A stretch of DNA of 64,000 bases from Sphingorhabdus contaminans (lineage in GTDB: Bacteria > Pseudomonadota > Alphaproteobacteria > Sphingomonadales > Sphingomonadaceae), in contig NZ_VKKU01000001.1 in NCBI RefSeq assembly GCF_007280415.1, positions 1,302,001-1,366,000 of the forward strand. Reading direction: 5' to 3'. Positions 45,617-54,259 of the stretch are shown here, one piece after another. Numbering within the stretch: position 1 is the stretch's first letter; the number at the start of each line of letters is the position of its first letter. Position numbers and translations under genes: made by a program. The notes under the pieces are model-generated. The model was not told where the DNA came from. It saw nothing but the letters and a program-made list of their open reading frames with translations, and did no database searches.

Positions 45617-45919
45617 TCAGGATTTGTTTTTCGACGCATTTTTGCGCCGCGTGTCCCAACCTTTGCGCGCTGCGGCACTTCGCTGTTCACTCGAGCCCGA
45701 TTTCTGTGCACGGCCACCTCGGCTGGATGAAACCTTCGTCTCTTTCTTTCCACGGCCAGAACCGGACTTGTTACCCCCGCCCGACTCCTTGTTCACCGTG
45801 GCCCATGCTCTTCCCGCTGCCTCTTTTGCGGGCATACCGCGCTTCTCATAGCTTTCCTCGATATGCGCGGCCTTGCGCTTCTGCTTATCCGTATAGGCGT
45901 CCTTGTCTCCGCGGGGCAT
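45617..45919 (-). CDS. small basic plasmid-stabilisation-like protein
   Basis: 100 residues beginning MPRGDKDAYTDKQKRKAAHIEESYEKRG, with EAAGRAWATVNKESGGG and a Lys/Arg/Ser/Gly-rich tail ending RKGWDTRRKNA. Short proteins of this pattern are widespread in proteobacteria and are often labelled plasmid stabilisation protein without proof. The basic, low-complexity tail suggests nucleic acid binding. It ends three bases from the convergent antiporter stop. Confidence 0.82.
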   Translation of the reverse strand: MPRGDKDAYTDKQKRKAAHIEESYEKRGMPAKEAAGRAWATVNKESGGGNKSGSGRGKKETKVSSSRGGRAQKSGSSEQRSAAARKGWDTRRKNASKNKS

Positions 45920-45929
45920 CTCGTCTCTC

Positions 45930-46133
45930 CTAATCTAGAATGACCGAACTCTCGACACGTCCCTGCATGTCGCGGATCAGTACAGTGCAACCGCCTTCCG
46001 TCGCTTCGGGCAGCAACCGCATTGCCATTTCCTTGCTGAGGAAAATGCTTTCCGCGCGCTGCGATCCCGACTTTTGCAGGCGCCATCCATCCCATTCCTG
46101 ATCTGGAAGTAGGTCATACATCATCGTCGACAT
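45930..46133 (-). CDS. small DUF2188-like hypothetical protein
   Basis: 67 residues (MSTMMYDLLPDQEWDGWRLQ to GRVESSVILD). The W-x-L-x-K-x-G-S-x-R-A-x-S-I start and the VLIRDMQGRVESS end resemble the small DUF2188 fold. The gap to the basic-protein gene is 10 bases, so the two probably share a transcript. The function is unknown. Confidence 0.65.
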   Translation of the reverse strand: MSTMMYDLLPDQEWDGWRLQKSGSQRAESIFLSKEMAMRLLPEATEGGCTVLIRDMQGRVESSVILD

Positions 46134-46341
46134 GCCATTTGCCTTTTCTCGTCATCTGATGACCGGTCCAATCTTCTAACCGCCAACCTTGTTCCCCCGC
46201 TTGGTAACTTTATGATTTGCATTGCTTGTGAAGCGCTAACCAAGCGCGGGTTTAACGAAACGGTTGGTTTTGGGCGGGCATCCCTATCGCTTCATAAAGG
46301 GTCAGAGCGCCTTTTCGGCCAGTCGGGAAGAGTTTCGGAAC

Positions 46342-46366
46342 GGAACAATGCCGCTGACATCCGGTT
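46342..46366 (+). promoter_or_regulatory. EcfG-type promoter of the DUF4142 gene
   Basis: GGAAC (46342-46346), 17 bases, GTT (46364-46366), the form recognised by the alphaproteobacterial general stress sigma factor. It ends 29 bases before the ATG. Two other genes in the region have the same element at the same distance. Confidence 0.6.
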
Positions 46367-46395
46367 CCAGAATATCGACAGGAAAGGACCCAATC

Positions 46396-46989
46396 ATGAA
46401 GACATTTCCAGTGCTCACAATGGCCGTCGCCCTCGCCGCCTGCGGTGGGACCGAAACGACAGACAACGCCGGCAGCGTAACCGACTCCACCGTGCAAACG
46501 CCCATGACGGCAGATGCAGGTACCACAAATTCCGATAATATGACCGATGGTACTGTACCTACCGACGCCAATGGATATCTGGCGATGGCGGGGTCTGGCG
46601 ACATGTGGGAAATTGAATCGTCCAAGGCACTTATTGCCAAGTCACAAAATGCAGATCTTAAGAAATTTGCCCAAATGATGATCGACAATCACACACAATC
46701 GACCGAAAAGCTTAAAGCAGCTGCCAAAAGCGCGAATGTGACGCCCCCGGCTCCTAAGCTTGATGCGGAACAACAGCGCATGCTGGATGAATTACGGACT
46801 GCCGATGCGAACTCGATTGATATGATCTATATGCGGCATCAAGCCACAGCGCATCAAAAGGCGCTTGCGTTACATCAGGGTTTTGCGGCCAATGGCGACA
46901 ACGACGCATTGAAAAAGGCAGCTGGAGAAATTGTACCAGTGGTTGAAAGGCATATCGCCGAACTCAGCCGAATGTCAGCATCAAGCTAA
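46396..46989 (+). CDS. DUF4142 lipoprotein
   Basis: 197 residues from ATG 46396. A short lipobox-type signal ends ALAACGG, a Thr/Asp-rich linker follows, and residues about 65-197 are the helical DUF4142 domain (SSKALIAKSQNADLKKFAQMMIDNHTQSTEKLKAAAK, then YMRHQATAHQKALALHQGFA), a ferritin-like bundle of unknown activity. The gene is preceded by an EcfG-type promoter and followed by a hairpin terminator, so it is probably transcribed alone in the general stress response. Confidence 0.88.
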   Translation: MKTFPVLTMAVALAACGGTETTDNAGSVTDSTVQTPMTADAGTTNSDNMTDGTVPTDANGYLAMAGSGDMWEIESSKALIAKSQNADLKKFAQMMIDNHTQSTEKLKAAAKSANVTPPAPKLDAEQQRMLDELRTADANSIDMIYMRHQATAHQKALALHQGFAANGDNDALKKAAGEIVPVVERHIAELSRMSASS

Positions 46990-46997
46990 TGAAAGTG

Positions 46998-47026
46998 AAA
47001 GGGTGTTGTGACGCCCTTTCTCATTT
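46998..47026 (+). terminator. intrinsic terminator after the DUF4142 gene
   Basis: AAAGGGTG and CGCCCTTT form an 8-pair stem (one G-U pair) around a 6-base loop, followed by CTCATTT. It lies between the DUF4142 stop and the convergent mgtC-like gene, and its A-rich left side could serve the opposite strand too. Confidence 0.6.
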
Positions 47027-47032
47027 CACATG

Positions 47033-47485
47033 TCAGTCCTCGACTTCCTGCTTCTGTGTGTCAGGCGACAGTTTCCGGCTGAACGGAGAAAGTATCTGCA
47101 GGGTCAAAAACGCAAAAAGGGATAACATGACGGCGACATCATAGCTGCCGACACCTACCGACACGCCGATAGCCCCGGTCACCCATAGGCTCGCCGCTGT
47201 CGCCGTCCCGCGCACCGCATTTTTCTGCTGCAAAATAGCCCCGCCACCAATGAAGCCGACACCGGTGATGATACCTTCGAACAAGCGTGCCAGAGCCTCA
47301 GGTTCGTCCTGCATCAGATGCTCTGCCCCTTGAATAAAGCCGCAACTCGCAACCGCCACCAACGGAAAAGTTCGCAAGCCCGCGCTTCGTTCTTCCTTTT
47401 CCCTGTTCCATCCGATCGGAAAAGCGAGAAGATATGCGATCAAAAGAGATATCGCATGGGGACCGATTTCGAAGTCATCCAGCAT
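47033..47485 (-). CDS. MgtC/SapB-family membrane protein
   Basis: 150 residues with four or five hydrophobic segments. FPIGWNREKEERSAGLRTFPLVAVASCGF and GIITGVGFIGGGAILQQKNAVRGTATAASLWVTGAIGVSVG are the family core. MgtC-like proteins modulate magnesium starvation and ATP synthase behaviour in pathogens; in free-living bacteria the role is less clear. The ATG at 47485 is preferred over the one four codons earlier on the basis of family N-termini, without a clear ribosome site. Confidence 0.88.
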   Translation of the reverse strand: MLDDFEIGPHAISLLIAYLLAFPIGWNREKEERSAGLRTFPLVAVASCGFIQGAEHLMQDEPEALARLFEGIITGVGFIGGGAILQQKNAVRGTATAASLWVTGAIGVSVGVGSYDVAVMLSLFAFLTLQILSPFSRKLSPDTQKQEVED

Positions 47486-47530
47486 GATATCGCACACTCC
47501 GGCTCCGCGTCTCGTCTGCAGTCCAGCGCA

Positions 47531-47962
47531 TTATCCGATTGAAGTATAAATTTGCCCATTGGACAGTGAAGGGCTGGTGAATTGCCTCCCCGGCTGCATG
47601 CAATATGCCGGTTCGAACTCGCCATAATCACAGGTGATTTCGGTTCCCTCAGCAATATCCACAATGGCAAATGCTATGTCCGACCGGGTGAAGTCAGTAT
47701 TTGGGCGCTCACTATGGTTCATGAAACGTCCATTGTCTGTCTCGATCACCAGCAGAGAACGATCATCCATATGACTGTAGCCATAGCGTTCGACATAATC
47801 ACGCTGGACGGGGCTTAGTCGAACCAGTTCTTCTGTCGTAAAAACTCTCTCAAAGACGGGATCAAATCGCCAGATTTCCTGACCTGCCTTGATGGGTTGG
47901 GCCGCAAAAATACCGACACCTTCGATTTGGCTGGGCGCGACATATGTCTGGACAAGCATCAT
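47531..47962 (-). CDS. SET-domain protein, putative protein lysine methyltransferase
   Basis: 143 residues, a stand-alone SET domain. GVGIFAAQPIKAGQEIW at about 15-32, the S-adenosylmethionine and pseudoknot motif FMNHSERPNT near 80-89, and EGTEITCDYGE near 105-115 are all present, including the catalytic-type Tyr. SET proteins methylate lysines; bacterial substrates are mostly unknown. The GGGAGG ribosome site fits the first of two adjacent ATG codons. Confidence 0.85.
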   Translation of the reverse strand: MMLVQTYVAPSQIEGVGIFAAQPIKAGQEIWRFDPVFERVFTTEELVRLSPVQRDYVERYGYSHMDDRSLLVIETDNGRFMNHSERPNTDFTRSDIAFAIVDIAEGTEITCDYGEFEPAYCMQPGRQFTSPSLSNGQIYTSIG

Positions 47963-48145
47963 GTTTGGAACCTCCCTCTTGGAATAATGAAAGGCTAGAA
48001 CAACAGAGCGCGGAAAAGGTTCAATTGGAAAATATTGTCTAGATTGATTTCATTGAAAACGATTACGATTGAATTCATCAAGTAAACACAGGCATTTACA
48101 GATGATATAATCATTTCCAGTTCTTGAATTTTGGGAAATTGGACT

Positions 48146-48170
48146 GGAACATTCCTGAAATTTATTTGTT
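48146..48170 (+). promoter_or_regulatory. EcfG-type promoter of the hemerythrin operon
   Basis: GGAAC (48146-48150), 17 bases, GTT (48168-48170), 29 bases before the hemerythrin ATG. Spacing and distance are the same as at the DUF4142 gene. Confidence 0.6.
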
Positions 48171-48199
48171 TCAGATTTATCCAACATCAAGGAATTGTC

Positions 48200-48784
48200 A
48201 TGTCTATCCTAGATAAAATCGTTGCCGCCGTAACTCCACCGGAAACGGATTATGAACGCCAGGAAGCCCGGGACATCGCCCGGCGCAAAGCCGACAAGGC
48301 ACCATGGCTTCGGATGGTACTTGACCATCATGAACAGATTGATGGGGCTTTCGAACAGGTGAAAGCCTCTTCAAGTGCCGGACAACGTCTTGTCGCACTA
48401 CGCCAGTTGACCGAACTGCTGACCGCCCATTCTATCGCGGAGGAAGGCGTCATTTATCCGGCGTTGTCCGATAACGGTGAAACAGGTCACGCGACGATGG
48501 CTTACACCGAACAATCCGCGGCTAAAATGCAGATCGGGTTGCTGGCCCATATGGATCCGATGAGTCAGGACTTCATGGACAAATTCGGACATCTGGAAGG
48601 CGCCGTGAAGCATCATGTCTATCAGGAAGAAAGCAAGTGGTTCATCGATCTCATCGATGACGCGCCTCAAGCGGATCATGATTGGATATCTGAACGTTAT
48701 GCCGAAGAGTTCAACCGGTATATGCACGGTGTGAACGATGCGGAAGAAGTGCTGGATGCGCCGCAATATACAGGAATCAACTGA
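48200..48784 (+). CDS. hemerythrin HHE-domain protein
   Basis: 194 residues. The di-iron ligands are recognisable as VLDHHEQIDGAF, LTAHSIAEEGVIYPAL and GHLEGAVKHHVYQEE. The ATG at 48200 has AAGGA seven bases upstream, so the longer frame from 48131 is rejected (it also spans the promoter). Such proteins bind oxygen or protect iron and redox state. It is probably co-transcribed with the dehydrogenase that follows 21 bases later. Confidence 0.9.
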   Translation: MSILDKIVAAVTPPETDYERQEARDIARRKADKAPWLRMVLDHHEQIDGAFEQVKASSSAGQRLVALRQLTELLTAHSIAEEGVIYPALSDNGETGHATMAYTEQSAAKMQIGLLAHMDPMSQDFMDKFGHLEGAVKHHVYQEESKWFIDLIDDAPQADHDWISERYAEEFNRYMHGVNDAEEVLDAPQYTGIN

Positions 48785-48805
48785 AAACGATTGAGTGGTA
48801 TTCCA

Positions 48806-49657
48806 ATGACTTCCGTACAACCTGCCGTCCATGAAGATGCCCTGCCTGGTGAAGAAGCGAAGTTGAACCCCAAACCGGACTGGGAGCCGCGCTATCCCGG
48901 GTCAAAAAGACTGGATGGTAAAGTCGCGGTCATTACGGGCGCAGACAGCGGTATAGGCCGAGCGGTTGCCGCGCTTTATGCGCGGGAAGGCGCGGATGTA
49001 GCCGTGCTCTATCTGTGCGAACATGAAGATGCGGCCAAAACGGTCGCGATTGTTGAGCAAGAGGGCCGAAAAGCTATCGCCATTTCCGGTGATGTCGGTG
49101 ACGCCAACTGGTGCAAACAAGCTATTGCCGACATAATCGAAACCTTCGGACGCATCGATATATTGGTCAATAATGCGGGTGAACAGCATCCGGACAAGGA
49201 TATTACCGACATCACCGAAGCCCAGCTTCGCCGAACGTTTCAGACTAATATTTTTGGAATGTTCTTCCTCGTCCAGGCGGCACGTCCGCATCTAAAAGAA
49301 GGTGCGGCAATCATCAATTGCACCAGTGTCACAATGTATGAAGGATCGGAAGAACTGCTCGATTATTCGAGCACGAAAGGCGCGATAACGGCGTTTACGC
49401 GTAGCCTGTCGGCCAATCTTGTCGGCGATGGAATTCGGGTTAATGCCGTTGCGCCCGGCCCGATCTGGACACCGCTCAATCCCTTTGGAGGGGCAAGCAA
49501 GGAGAAGCTTGCATCCTTCGGCAAGAAGACCCCGATGAAGCGACCCGGCCAGCCAAATGAAGTGGCACCGAGCTTCCTTTTTCTGGCTTGTGACGATTCC
49601 AGTTACATGTCGGGACAGGTGCTCCATCCAAATGGTGGCACGATCGTCAATGGCTAA
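48806..49657 (+). CDS. SDR-family oxidoreductase (YghA/general stress protein 39-like)
   Basis: 283 residues. The N-terminal extension with PKPDWEPRYPGSKRLDGKVAV is characteristic of this branch, followed by the NAD(P) motif TGADSGIG, NNAGEQ and the catalytic YSSTK. Members are stress-induced aldehyde or ketone reductases with poorly known substrates. It follows hemerythrin and should share its EcfG-type promoter. Confidence 0.9.
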   Translation: MTSVQPAVHEDALPGEEAKLNPKPDWEPRYPGSKRLDGKVAVITGADSGIGRAVAALYAREGADVAVLYLCEHEDAAKTVAIVEQEGRKAIAISGDVGDANWCKQAIADIIETFGRIDILVNNAGEQHPDKDITDITEAQLRRTFQTNIFGMFFLVQAARPHLKEGAAIINCTSVTMYEGSEELLDYSSTKGAITAFTRSLSANLVGDGIRVNAVAPGPIWTPLNPFGGASKEKLASFGKKTPMKRPGQPNEVAPSFLFLACDDSSYMSGQVLHPNGGTIVNG

Positions 49658-49737
49658 TCCATCTGCCGGGCAAATCCTCTTCGCGGCACGCCCGCTAGTC
49701 TGTGAATCCATACCAAAAACTCGATAGGAGCAGCCGA

Positions 49738-50709
49738 ATGGAAATGATTGAACGCATAGCGCGTGTGCTGGCGGGACAGTATTTGAGCCGAGATACATCA
49801 GGCAGAGCCGGTGCTGAGCATGCTTCCATCTGGGTGGACGGGAACTGGACCGAGTTTAAAGACGATGCGGTTGCGGTACTTAAAACTATGCGCCAACCGC
49901 CAACTTCCGTCACTAATGACAATGACGCGGCACTATGGGAATTGGTGATACAGTCGACCCTTGAGCAGCATGGATCGGCAGCGGGCGATGGTGATGATTT
50001 CCGGAAGCCTGCAACCCGCGATCCCATTTTATCGGACAGACGCGAACAAGGCATCGCCCAGACTGGCGAGGAAGATCCTCTATCGGGGATTGAGGACCCG
50101 ATCGTCGCAGCCGCCGTGAGCGAGCTGTCACACAAGAGTCCCGCCGAACCGTTGATCCGCAACAATGGTACAGACACCATGAATGACAATGCCCCTGCAA
50201 ATCCGGCAACAGGCGTGGCGACGTCCAACTATGATAGCGGTTTTGCACCGGTTGGCAGTTCGGATGGCCATCAGAGCACAGAGCACATGGTGACAGAAAT
50301 CTATCGCCTGCGCAGCCTGGCCGCTGCGTTGGCAGATAGCGTCGAAGTCTGTGAAAAGGTGGCCCGCGAGGGTGAAGAGATTTTCCGGTCAGTCTTTCTC
50401 GACAAAGCGAAGGAACGTCGGGAAATGGTCAATGAATTCAATGCCCGCATCCTCGCGCTGGGCGGTAAGATTGACGGTGAGTCCGACTATATTCCCGACT
50501 TCACTCTATCACATCTTGAATCCCCCGCCGCCTCTGGCACGATGATGAACGCGCTTGAGACGCATGAGGCCAATCTGCGCGCACTTTTCCTGACGGCCAT
50601 CCATGAACAGAGCGGAGATGCCGAGGCTTTCTTGTCGACCCAATATCTGGTGATCCAGCGTGCCGAAGAAGAATTGAGGCGGTTACGAGCCGAAGTGGCC
50701 CCACAATAA
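49738..50709 (+). CDS. stress-associated protein with C-terminal DUF2383-like helical domain
   Basis: 323 residues from the ATG at 49738, which has TAGGAG seven bases upstream. The first 70 residues (ERIARVLAGQYLSRD, ASIWVDGNWTEFKDDAVAVLKTMRQPP) form a small domain I cannot name with certainty. A disordered linker covers about 75-185. Residues about 195-320 form a four-helix region (YRLRSLAAALADSVEVCEKVAREGEEIF) that resembles ferritin-like DUF2383 proteins. No clear EcfG element precedes it. Confidence 0.78.
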   Translation: MEMIERIARVLAGQYLSRDTSGRAGAEHASIWVDGNWTEFKDDAVAVLKTMRQPPTSVTNDNDAALWELVIQSTLEQHGSAAGDGDDFRKPATRDPILSDRREQGIAQTGEEDPLSGIEDPIVAAAVSELSHKSPAEPLIRNNGTDTMNDNAPANPATGVATSNYDSGFAPVGSSDGHQSTEHMVTEIYRLRSLAAALADSVEVCEKVAREGEEIFRSVFLDKAKERREMVNEFNARILALGGKIDGESDYIPDFTLSHLESPAASGTMMNALETHEANLRALFLTAIHEQSGDAEAFLSTQYLVIQRAEEELRRLRAEVAPQ

Positions 50710-50717
50710 CATTATCA

Positions 50718-50755
50718 CCTATGCCGGTTCAGCTCCTCTGCTGGACCGGCATAGG
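50718..50755. terminator. long hairpin between convergent genes
   Basis: Arms at 50718-50733 and 50740-50755 pair over 16 positions (one G-U) around a 6-base loop; the core is CCTATGCCGG/CCGGCATAGG. It lies exactly between two convergent stops and probably ends transcription from both sides, though no T-run follows on either strand. Confidence 0.6.
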
Positions 50756-50767
50756 AATGTCCGGCAT

Positions 50768-51331
50768 TTAGCGCATGGCTTTTCTACGCCCCCTGCTTGT
50801 CGCGAACAACGCGCTGGAGATCAGCCAGCTTACCGACAGAATGATCGTAAACACCCCGCCTCGAAAATCGCTGCCCAATATTCCTGCAAACAGGCCAATG
50901 GCCGCTTGGGCAACACCTGCCGCAAGCATGGCGGTGGGCAAGATAGCGCGGTGCAGACGCGAAATGCAGGCTCCTAGGACTGCAATCAGAAGCACGACGC
51001 CAAACCACAGGTTGACGGGATTATCTTCATTGCCGATCATGCCAACCGCGAGGTTTGACCAGATCACCATGAACCCTGCCAATATCGCAAAAAACGCCCC
51101 CAGCCGCGAAAGCCAGTTGGCGGTCAGACGGACCGTCAGTTCGACCAAACCTCCGACGGTAGCGAAAATGATCGCCGCAACCAGAAAATCGGTTTCGTCC
51201 CACTGTACCTCGTGGGTGAATTGCATCGCGATCAGCGGGGTTATCAGCAAGGCAACCGCGCTGCCCCAACCGATTATTCGCCATAAGGGAACCGGGCGAG
51301 CGGCGAAGTGTGCCGGATTGGTATCATGCAT
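50768..51331 (-). CDS. multi-pass membrane protein of unknown function
   Basis: 187 residues with five or six hydrophobic segments (WGSAVALLITPLIAM, DFLVAAIIFATVGGLVELTV, LGAFFAILAGFMVIWSNLAVGMIG, LWFGVVLLIAVLGACI, AMLAAGVAQAAIGLFAGILG and FTIILSVSWLISSALFA), with a basic C-terminus. No catalytic motif is visible. It is read alone, convergent with the DUF2383-like gene. Confidence 0.75.
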   Translation of the reverse strand: MHDTNPAHFAARPVPLWRIIGWGSAVALLITPLIAMQFTHEVQWDETDFLVAAIIFATVGGLVELTVRLTANWLSRLGAFFAILAGFMVIWSNLAVGMIGNEDNPVNLWFGVVLLIAVLGACISRLHRAILPTAMLAAGVAQAAIGLFAGILGSDFRGGVFTIILSVSWLISSALFATSRGRRKAMR

Positions 51332-51615
51332 ATCAATTTACTCCAGTAAATCAGGAGCACGGATATCTGTCAGCAAGGACAATGAACGTCCTGAGGCGAC
51401 AGTGACAATTTACTGAAAAATGGCTTCAAACCCGCTTCATAGAAATAATTATGTTTTAAATCATGAATTTAACAATCGGACCGAAACTATTCGGAACGGC
51501 TGGAGTTACCTTGAAACGATAATCGGAACTGGCCTTCGTTCCAGCTTATGAGCAATCGCTGATGGCGTGAGCAGAATATGATGGACGGGCTATATTGAAG
51601 GCGTCGTCGCTCAAC

Positions 51616-51942
51616 ATGTCGAATGATGCAGGTAAATTTAGTGATGCGCGGATACGCAAAAGGGGCGAGATTGCTGTGGCTGTCGAAATCCGTGTGCCGT
51701 GCGGGATACGAACCAAAGGTTATCTGATCGATCTTTCCGAAAGCGGATTCCGGTTGGAATGCATGAGTGTTCTCGATTCGGATCGCTCTTTCTTTCTGAC
51801 AATCCCGACCTTTGCACAGCTCGAAGCCAAGGTCGTTTGGCGGAATGAATATATTTATGGATGCGAGTTTTTGCAGCCGCTGCATACAGCCATTTTTGAG
51901 CATATACTCCAGAAGCATCCGGTATTTGGCCAGCAACCCTAA
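51616..51942 (+). CDS. PilZ-domain protein
   Basis: About 108 residues, a single PilZ domain. The c-di-GMP-binding residues appear as DARIRKRGEIAV (Arg pair) and LIDLSESGFRLE (D-x-S-x-x-G). The start is uncertain: ATG at 51616 or TTG at 51595, neither with a strong ribosome site. As a stand-alone PilZ protein it is probably a c-di-GMP receptor acting on a partner protein. Confidence 0.8.
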   Translation: MSNDAGKFSDARIRKRGEIAVAVEIRVPCGIRTKGYLIDLSESGFRLECMSVLDSDRSFFLTIPTFAQLEAKVVWRNEYIYGCEFLQPLHTAIFEHILQKHPVFGQQP

Positions 51943-52054
51943 AGCCGGACCCCCACACCGGAGGCGAAGATTAATCTGCGGCGAAGGCGGAACTGCACAG
52001 ACGGCTTTGGGTTACCTTCCTTGAGGAAATGGAAAATGGGATAAGGAGGTTCTG

Positions 52055-54259
52055 GTGCACGAAACCGGTCGGTCGCCCGTGAGTGGAGAGGTGCTGCAAC
52101 TCCGCCAGCTTCTGCTTAGCCGTTCGAAAGCGTTTCTGACCTTTTCCATGGGCGAGCGCAGCGTTGAAATCCTCAAAGGCAGTGACGCGTTGTGGGCGAT
52201 CATCCGCAGACGCGATAGGGGCGGCATCGCTTTGCGCCTTGCACATTGTCCGGGTGGTATAGGCAAGGTGCGGAAACTGCGTGCGCGGGCGAATGCGCTG
52301 CCAGAGATCGAAGTAGAAAGCGCGCTCGGTCGCCATCGCATTGTCCTTGGCTCCAACACGGATGATCTCTCGGTCCTGCGTGCGACCGTCACCCTGGAAC
52401 CTGCTTTTCCTTTGCTGATCCCCTTTCATCCGCGCGATCTTTATCCCCTTGATGCCCAGGATGACCCGCTGGCCGCACAGGGCACGGTGGAAGCTGCGCA
52501 ACGAGGGGTTAATTCCGGGCTATGTTATTTCCATCTGGACGAGCCCGCATTTGGCACCCTGCTCTATTTCCAGAATTTGACGGCGTTGAACGACTATTTC
52601 AGGGAAACCAGGACAACGCCGGATGCAGCTGTTGGGGGGATTTGGCCAGAACTCGGATATCTTCCACCCTCGCCACCACAAAGCGGTACCCCGCCGGTCA
52701 ATCCCCTACCCGCGCACAGGGCGATTACGATGAGCGACGCCATCCTCGTCTTTCATGACGATCCGGCGTGCGATGAACAGGGTGGCGCGCGCCGGTTTCT
52801 GCAGATGCTTGGCGTTGCATATCGGCAACTTGACCTTCCCCCGACCGATTTTCGCGACTGGGTCGGCCGTGCGGAAAAGACACTCGGCGATCTGGAGACC
52901 GCGCCTGAGGCGACCATCCGCCACTACGGTCATGTCTATATCCACCCTTATACGGCGTCGGAATATCCCGACATCATGGTCCAGATGTCGATTATATCTG
53001 CCCTTCGCGATTACGCAGCATGGACGAAGAAACCCGTCGCCTTCGGTGCCGAGCTGGAAAAAGGCCTCGTTAAATTTCACGATACCCAGCTGGGAACGAT
53101 GCGTCGCTATTTACCCAATGTCGGCAAAGACAAGGACAAGATGGCAGTCGACAGCTGGTATTTATACCACCCTCTCCTCAACCTTGGCCGGCTGGCGCTG
53201 GAAGGTGACCGGAGGGCAAAAACGCTTTTCCTTTCCTCGCTTGGTTACGCGACCAAGGCAGCCCGGCATTTCAAATATGCGTGGCCGATCCAGTTCAAGG
53301 TGGATGATTTCCGCGTTATAGTCGAAGCGCGCAATGATGATGGGCTGGGTCAAACCGATGTGGGCGGCATCTATGCCTTTGTCATGTTGCAGGCCTATGA
53401 ACTGACGGACGACAGCCATTATCTCGATGAAGCGCGCGCGGCTATCGACGTGGCGAACGGGATGCGATTTGAACTTAATTATCAGGCCAATCTGACGGCA
53501 TGGGGCGCGTCGGCATGCCTGCGCCTGTGGCGCATCACCAATTGCGAATATTATATGCGGCAAAGCTATGTCTATCTGGCGAGCTTTTTTCACAATTGCG
53601 AAATCTGGGAATCGGAAATCGAACATGCCCAGCACTACCGGAATTTTCTGGCCGCAACCTGCCTGCACGATGCGCCTTATATGGCCATTTACGAATGTTT
53701 CGACAGTTTCGCCGCGTTTGAAAAATATCTGAAAGACAGCGGCCCCGATCTGGACCCCGCCGCCCGCATGTTGATCAGCGAATATTGCAAATATGCGCTT
53801 GACCGGGCCTGGTTTTATTATCCCGACGCCCTTCCCAAAGAGGTGCTGTCCGACAAGGTTCGTAACGGCCATATCGATCGGTCGCTCTCTTTCCCGCTGG
53901 AAGATCTTTATGGCGATGGCCAGCCCGCTGGCCAGGTCGGCCAGGAAATTTATGGCGCCGGCGCAGCCTTCGTTTTTGCAAGCCGCTCGTTCCATCCTGT
54001 CGAAGATGCGCCTTTTCTGATTTTCTGTGACCATTTCCCGGTTTCGAACGAGCGCACATCGGCACGATCCCTCAGCTTTGGCATTGACGGCGGCAGCACC
54101 TGCAAAGCAGCATTCAGCGTCGTGCGGACTACCCGCAAAAGGCTGCCCGCCTTGACATTGAAGTCCGCCTCCGGCGAAGAAATAGCGCCCGCATATGAGG
54201 GCGCGGACCGTGTTGACTTTAAAATCCCCGCAAGCGGACAGGTGTTGCTGGGTTGGTGA
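52055..54259 (+). CDS. large protein of unknown function with alpha/alpha-toroid-like middle
   Basis: 734 residues, no signal peptide and no membrane segment. GTG at 52055 has a perfect AAGGAGG ribosome site five bases upstream. The first 250 residues look beta-rich (SKAFLTFSMGERSVEILKGSD, YFHLDEPAFGTLLYFQNLTALNDYF). Residues about 300-600 are helical, rich in Tyr, Trp and His, and resemble a six-hairpin glycosidase or epimerase fold (DSWYLYHPLLNLGRLALEGD, GGIYAFVMLQAYELTDDSHYLDEARAAI). The end is beta again. I do not recognise the family; a carbohydrate-active enzyme is a guess from fold alone. Its stop shares a base with the CinA-like start (TGATG). Confidence 0.85.
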   Translation: MHETGRSPVSGEVLQLRQLLLSRSKAFLTFSMGERSVEILKGSDALWAIIRRRDRGGIALRLAHCPGGIGKVRKLRARANALPEIEVESALGRHRIVLGSNTDDLSVLRATVTLEPAFPLLIPFHPRDLYPLDAQDDPLAAQGTVEAAQRGVNSGLCYFHLDEPAFGTLLYFQNLTALNDYFRETRTTPDAAVGGIWPELGYLPPSPPQSGTPPVNPLPAHRAITMSDAILVFHDDPACDEQGGARRFLQMLGVAYRQLDLPPTDFRDWVGRAEKTLGDLETAPEATIRHYGHVYIHPYTASEYPDIMVQMSIISALRDYAAWTKKPVAFGAELEKGLVKFHDTQLGTMRRYLPNVGKDKDKMAVDSWYLYHPLLNLGRLALEGDRRAKTLFLSSLGYATKAARHFKYAWPIQFKVDDFRVIVEARNDDGLGQTDVGGIYAFVMLQAYELTDDSHYLDEARAAIDVANGMRFELNYQANLTAWGASACLRLWRITNCEYYMRQSYVYLASFFHNCEIWESEIEHAQHYRNFLAATCLHDAPYMAIYECFDSFAAFEKYLKDSGPDLDPAARMLISEYCKYALDRAWFYYPDALPKEVLSDKVRNGHIDRSLSFPLEDLYGDGQPAGQVGQEIYGAGAAFVFASRSFHPVEDAPFLIFCDHFPVSNERTSARSLSFGIDGGSTCKAAFSVVRTTRKRLPALTLKSASGEEIAPAYEGADRVDFKIPASGQVLLGW

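Noticed and set aside
46178-46195. AAC...GTTCC upstream of the small DUF2188-like gene as a minus-strand EcfG promoter
   Set aside because: The spacing is only 10 bases.
48200-48784. A longer hemerythrin start at 48131
   Set aside because: It would include the EcfG-type promoter within coding sequence and lacks a ribosome site; ATG 48200 has AAGGA.
51493-51542. Further GGAAC motifs upstream of the PilZ gene as EcfG promoters
   Set aside because: No GTT lies 16-17 bases after either GGAAC; the nearest GTT is 8 bases away.
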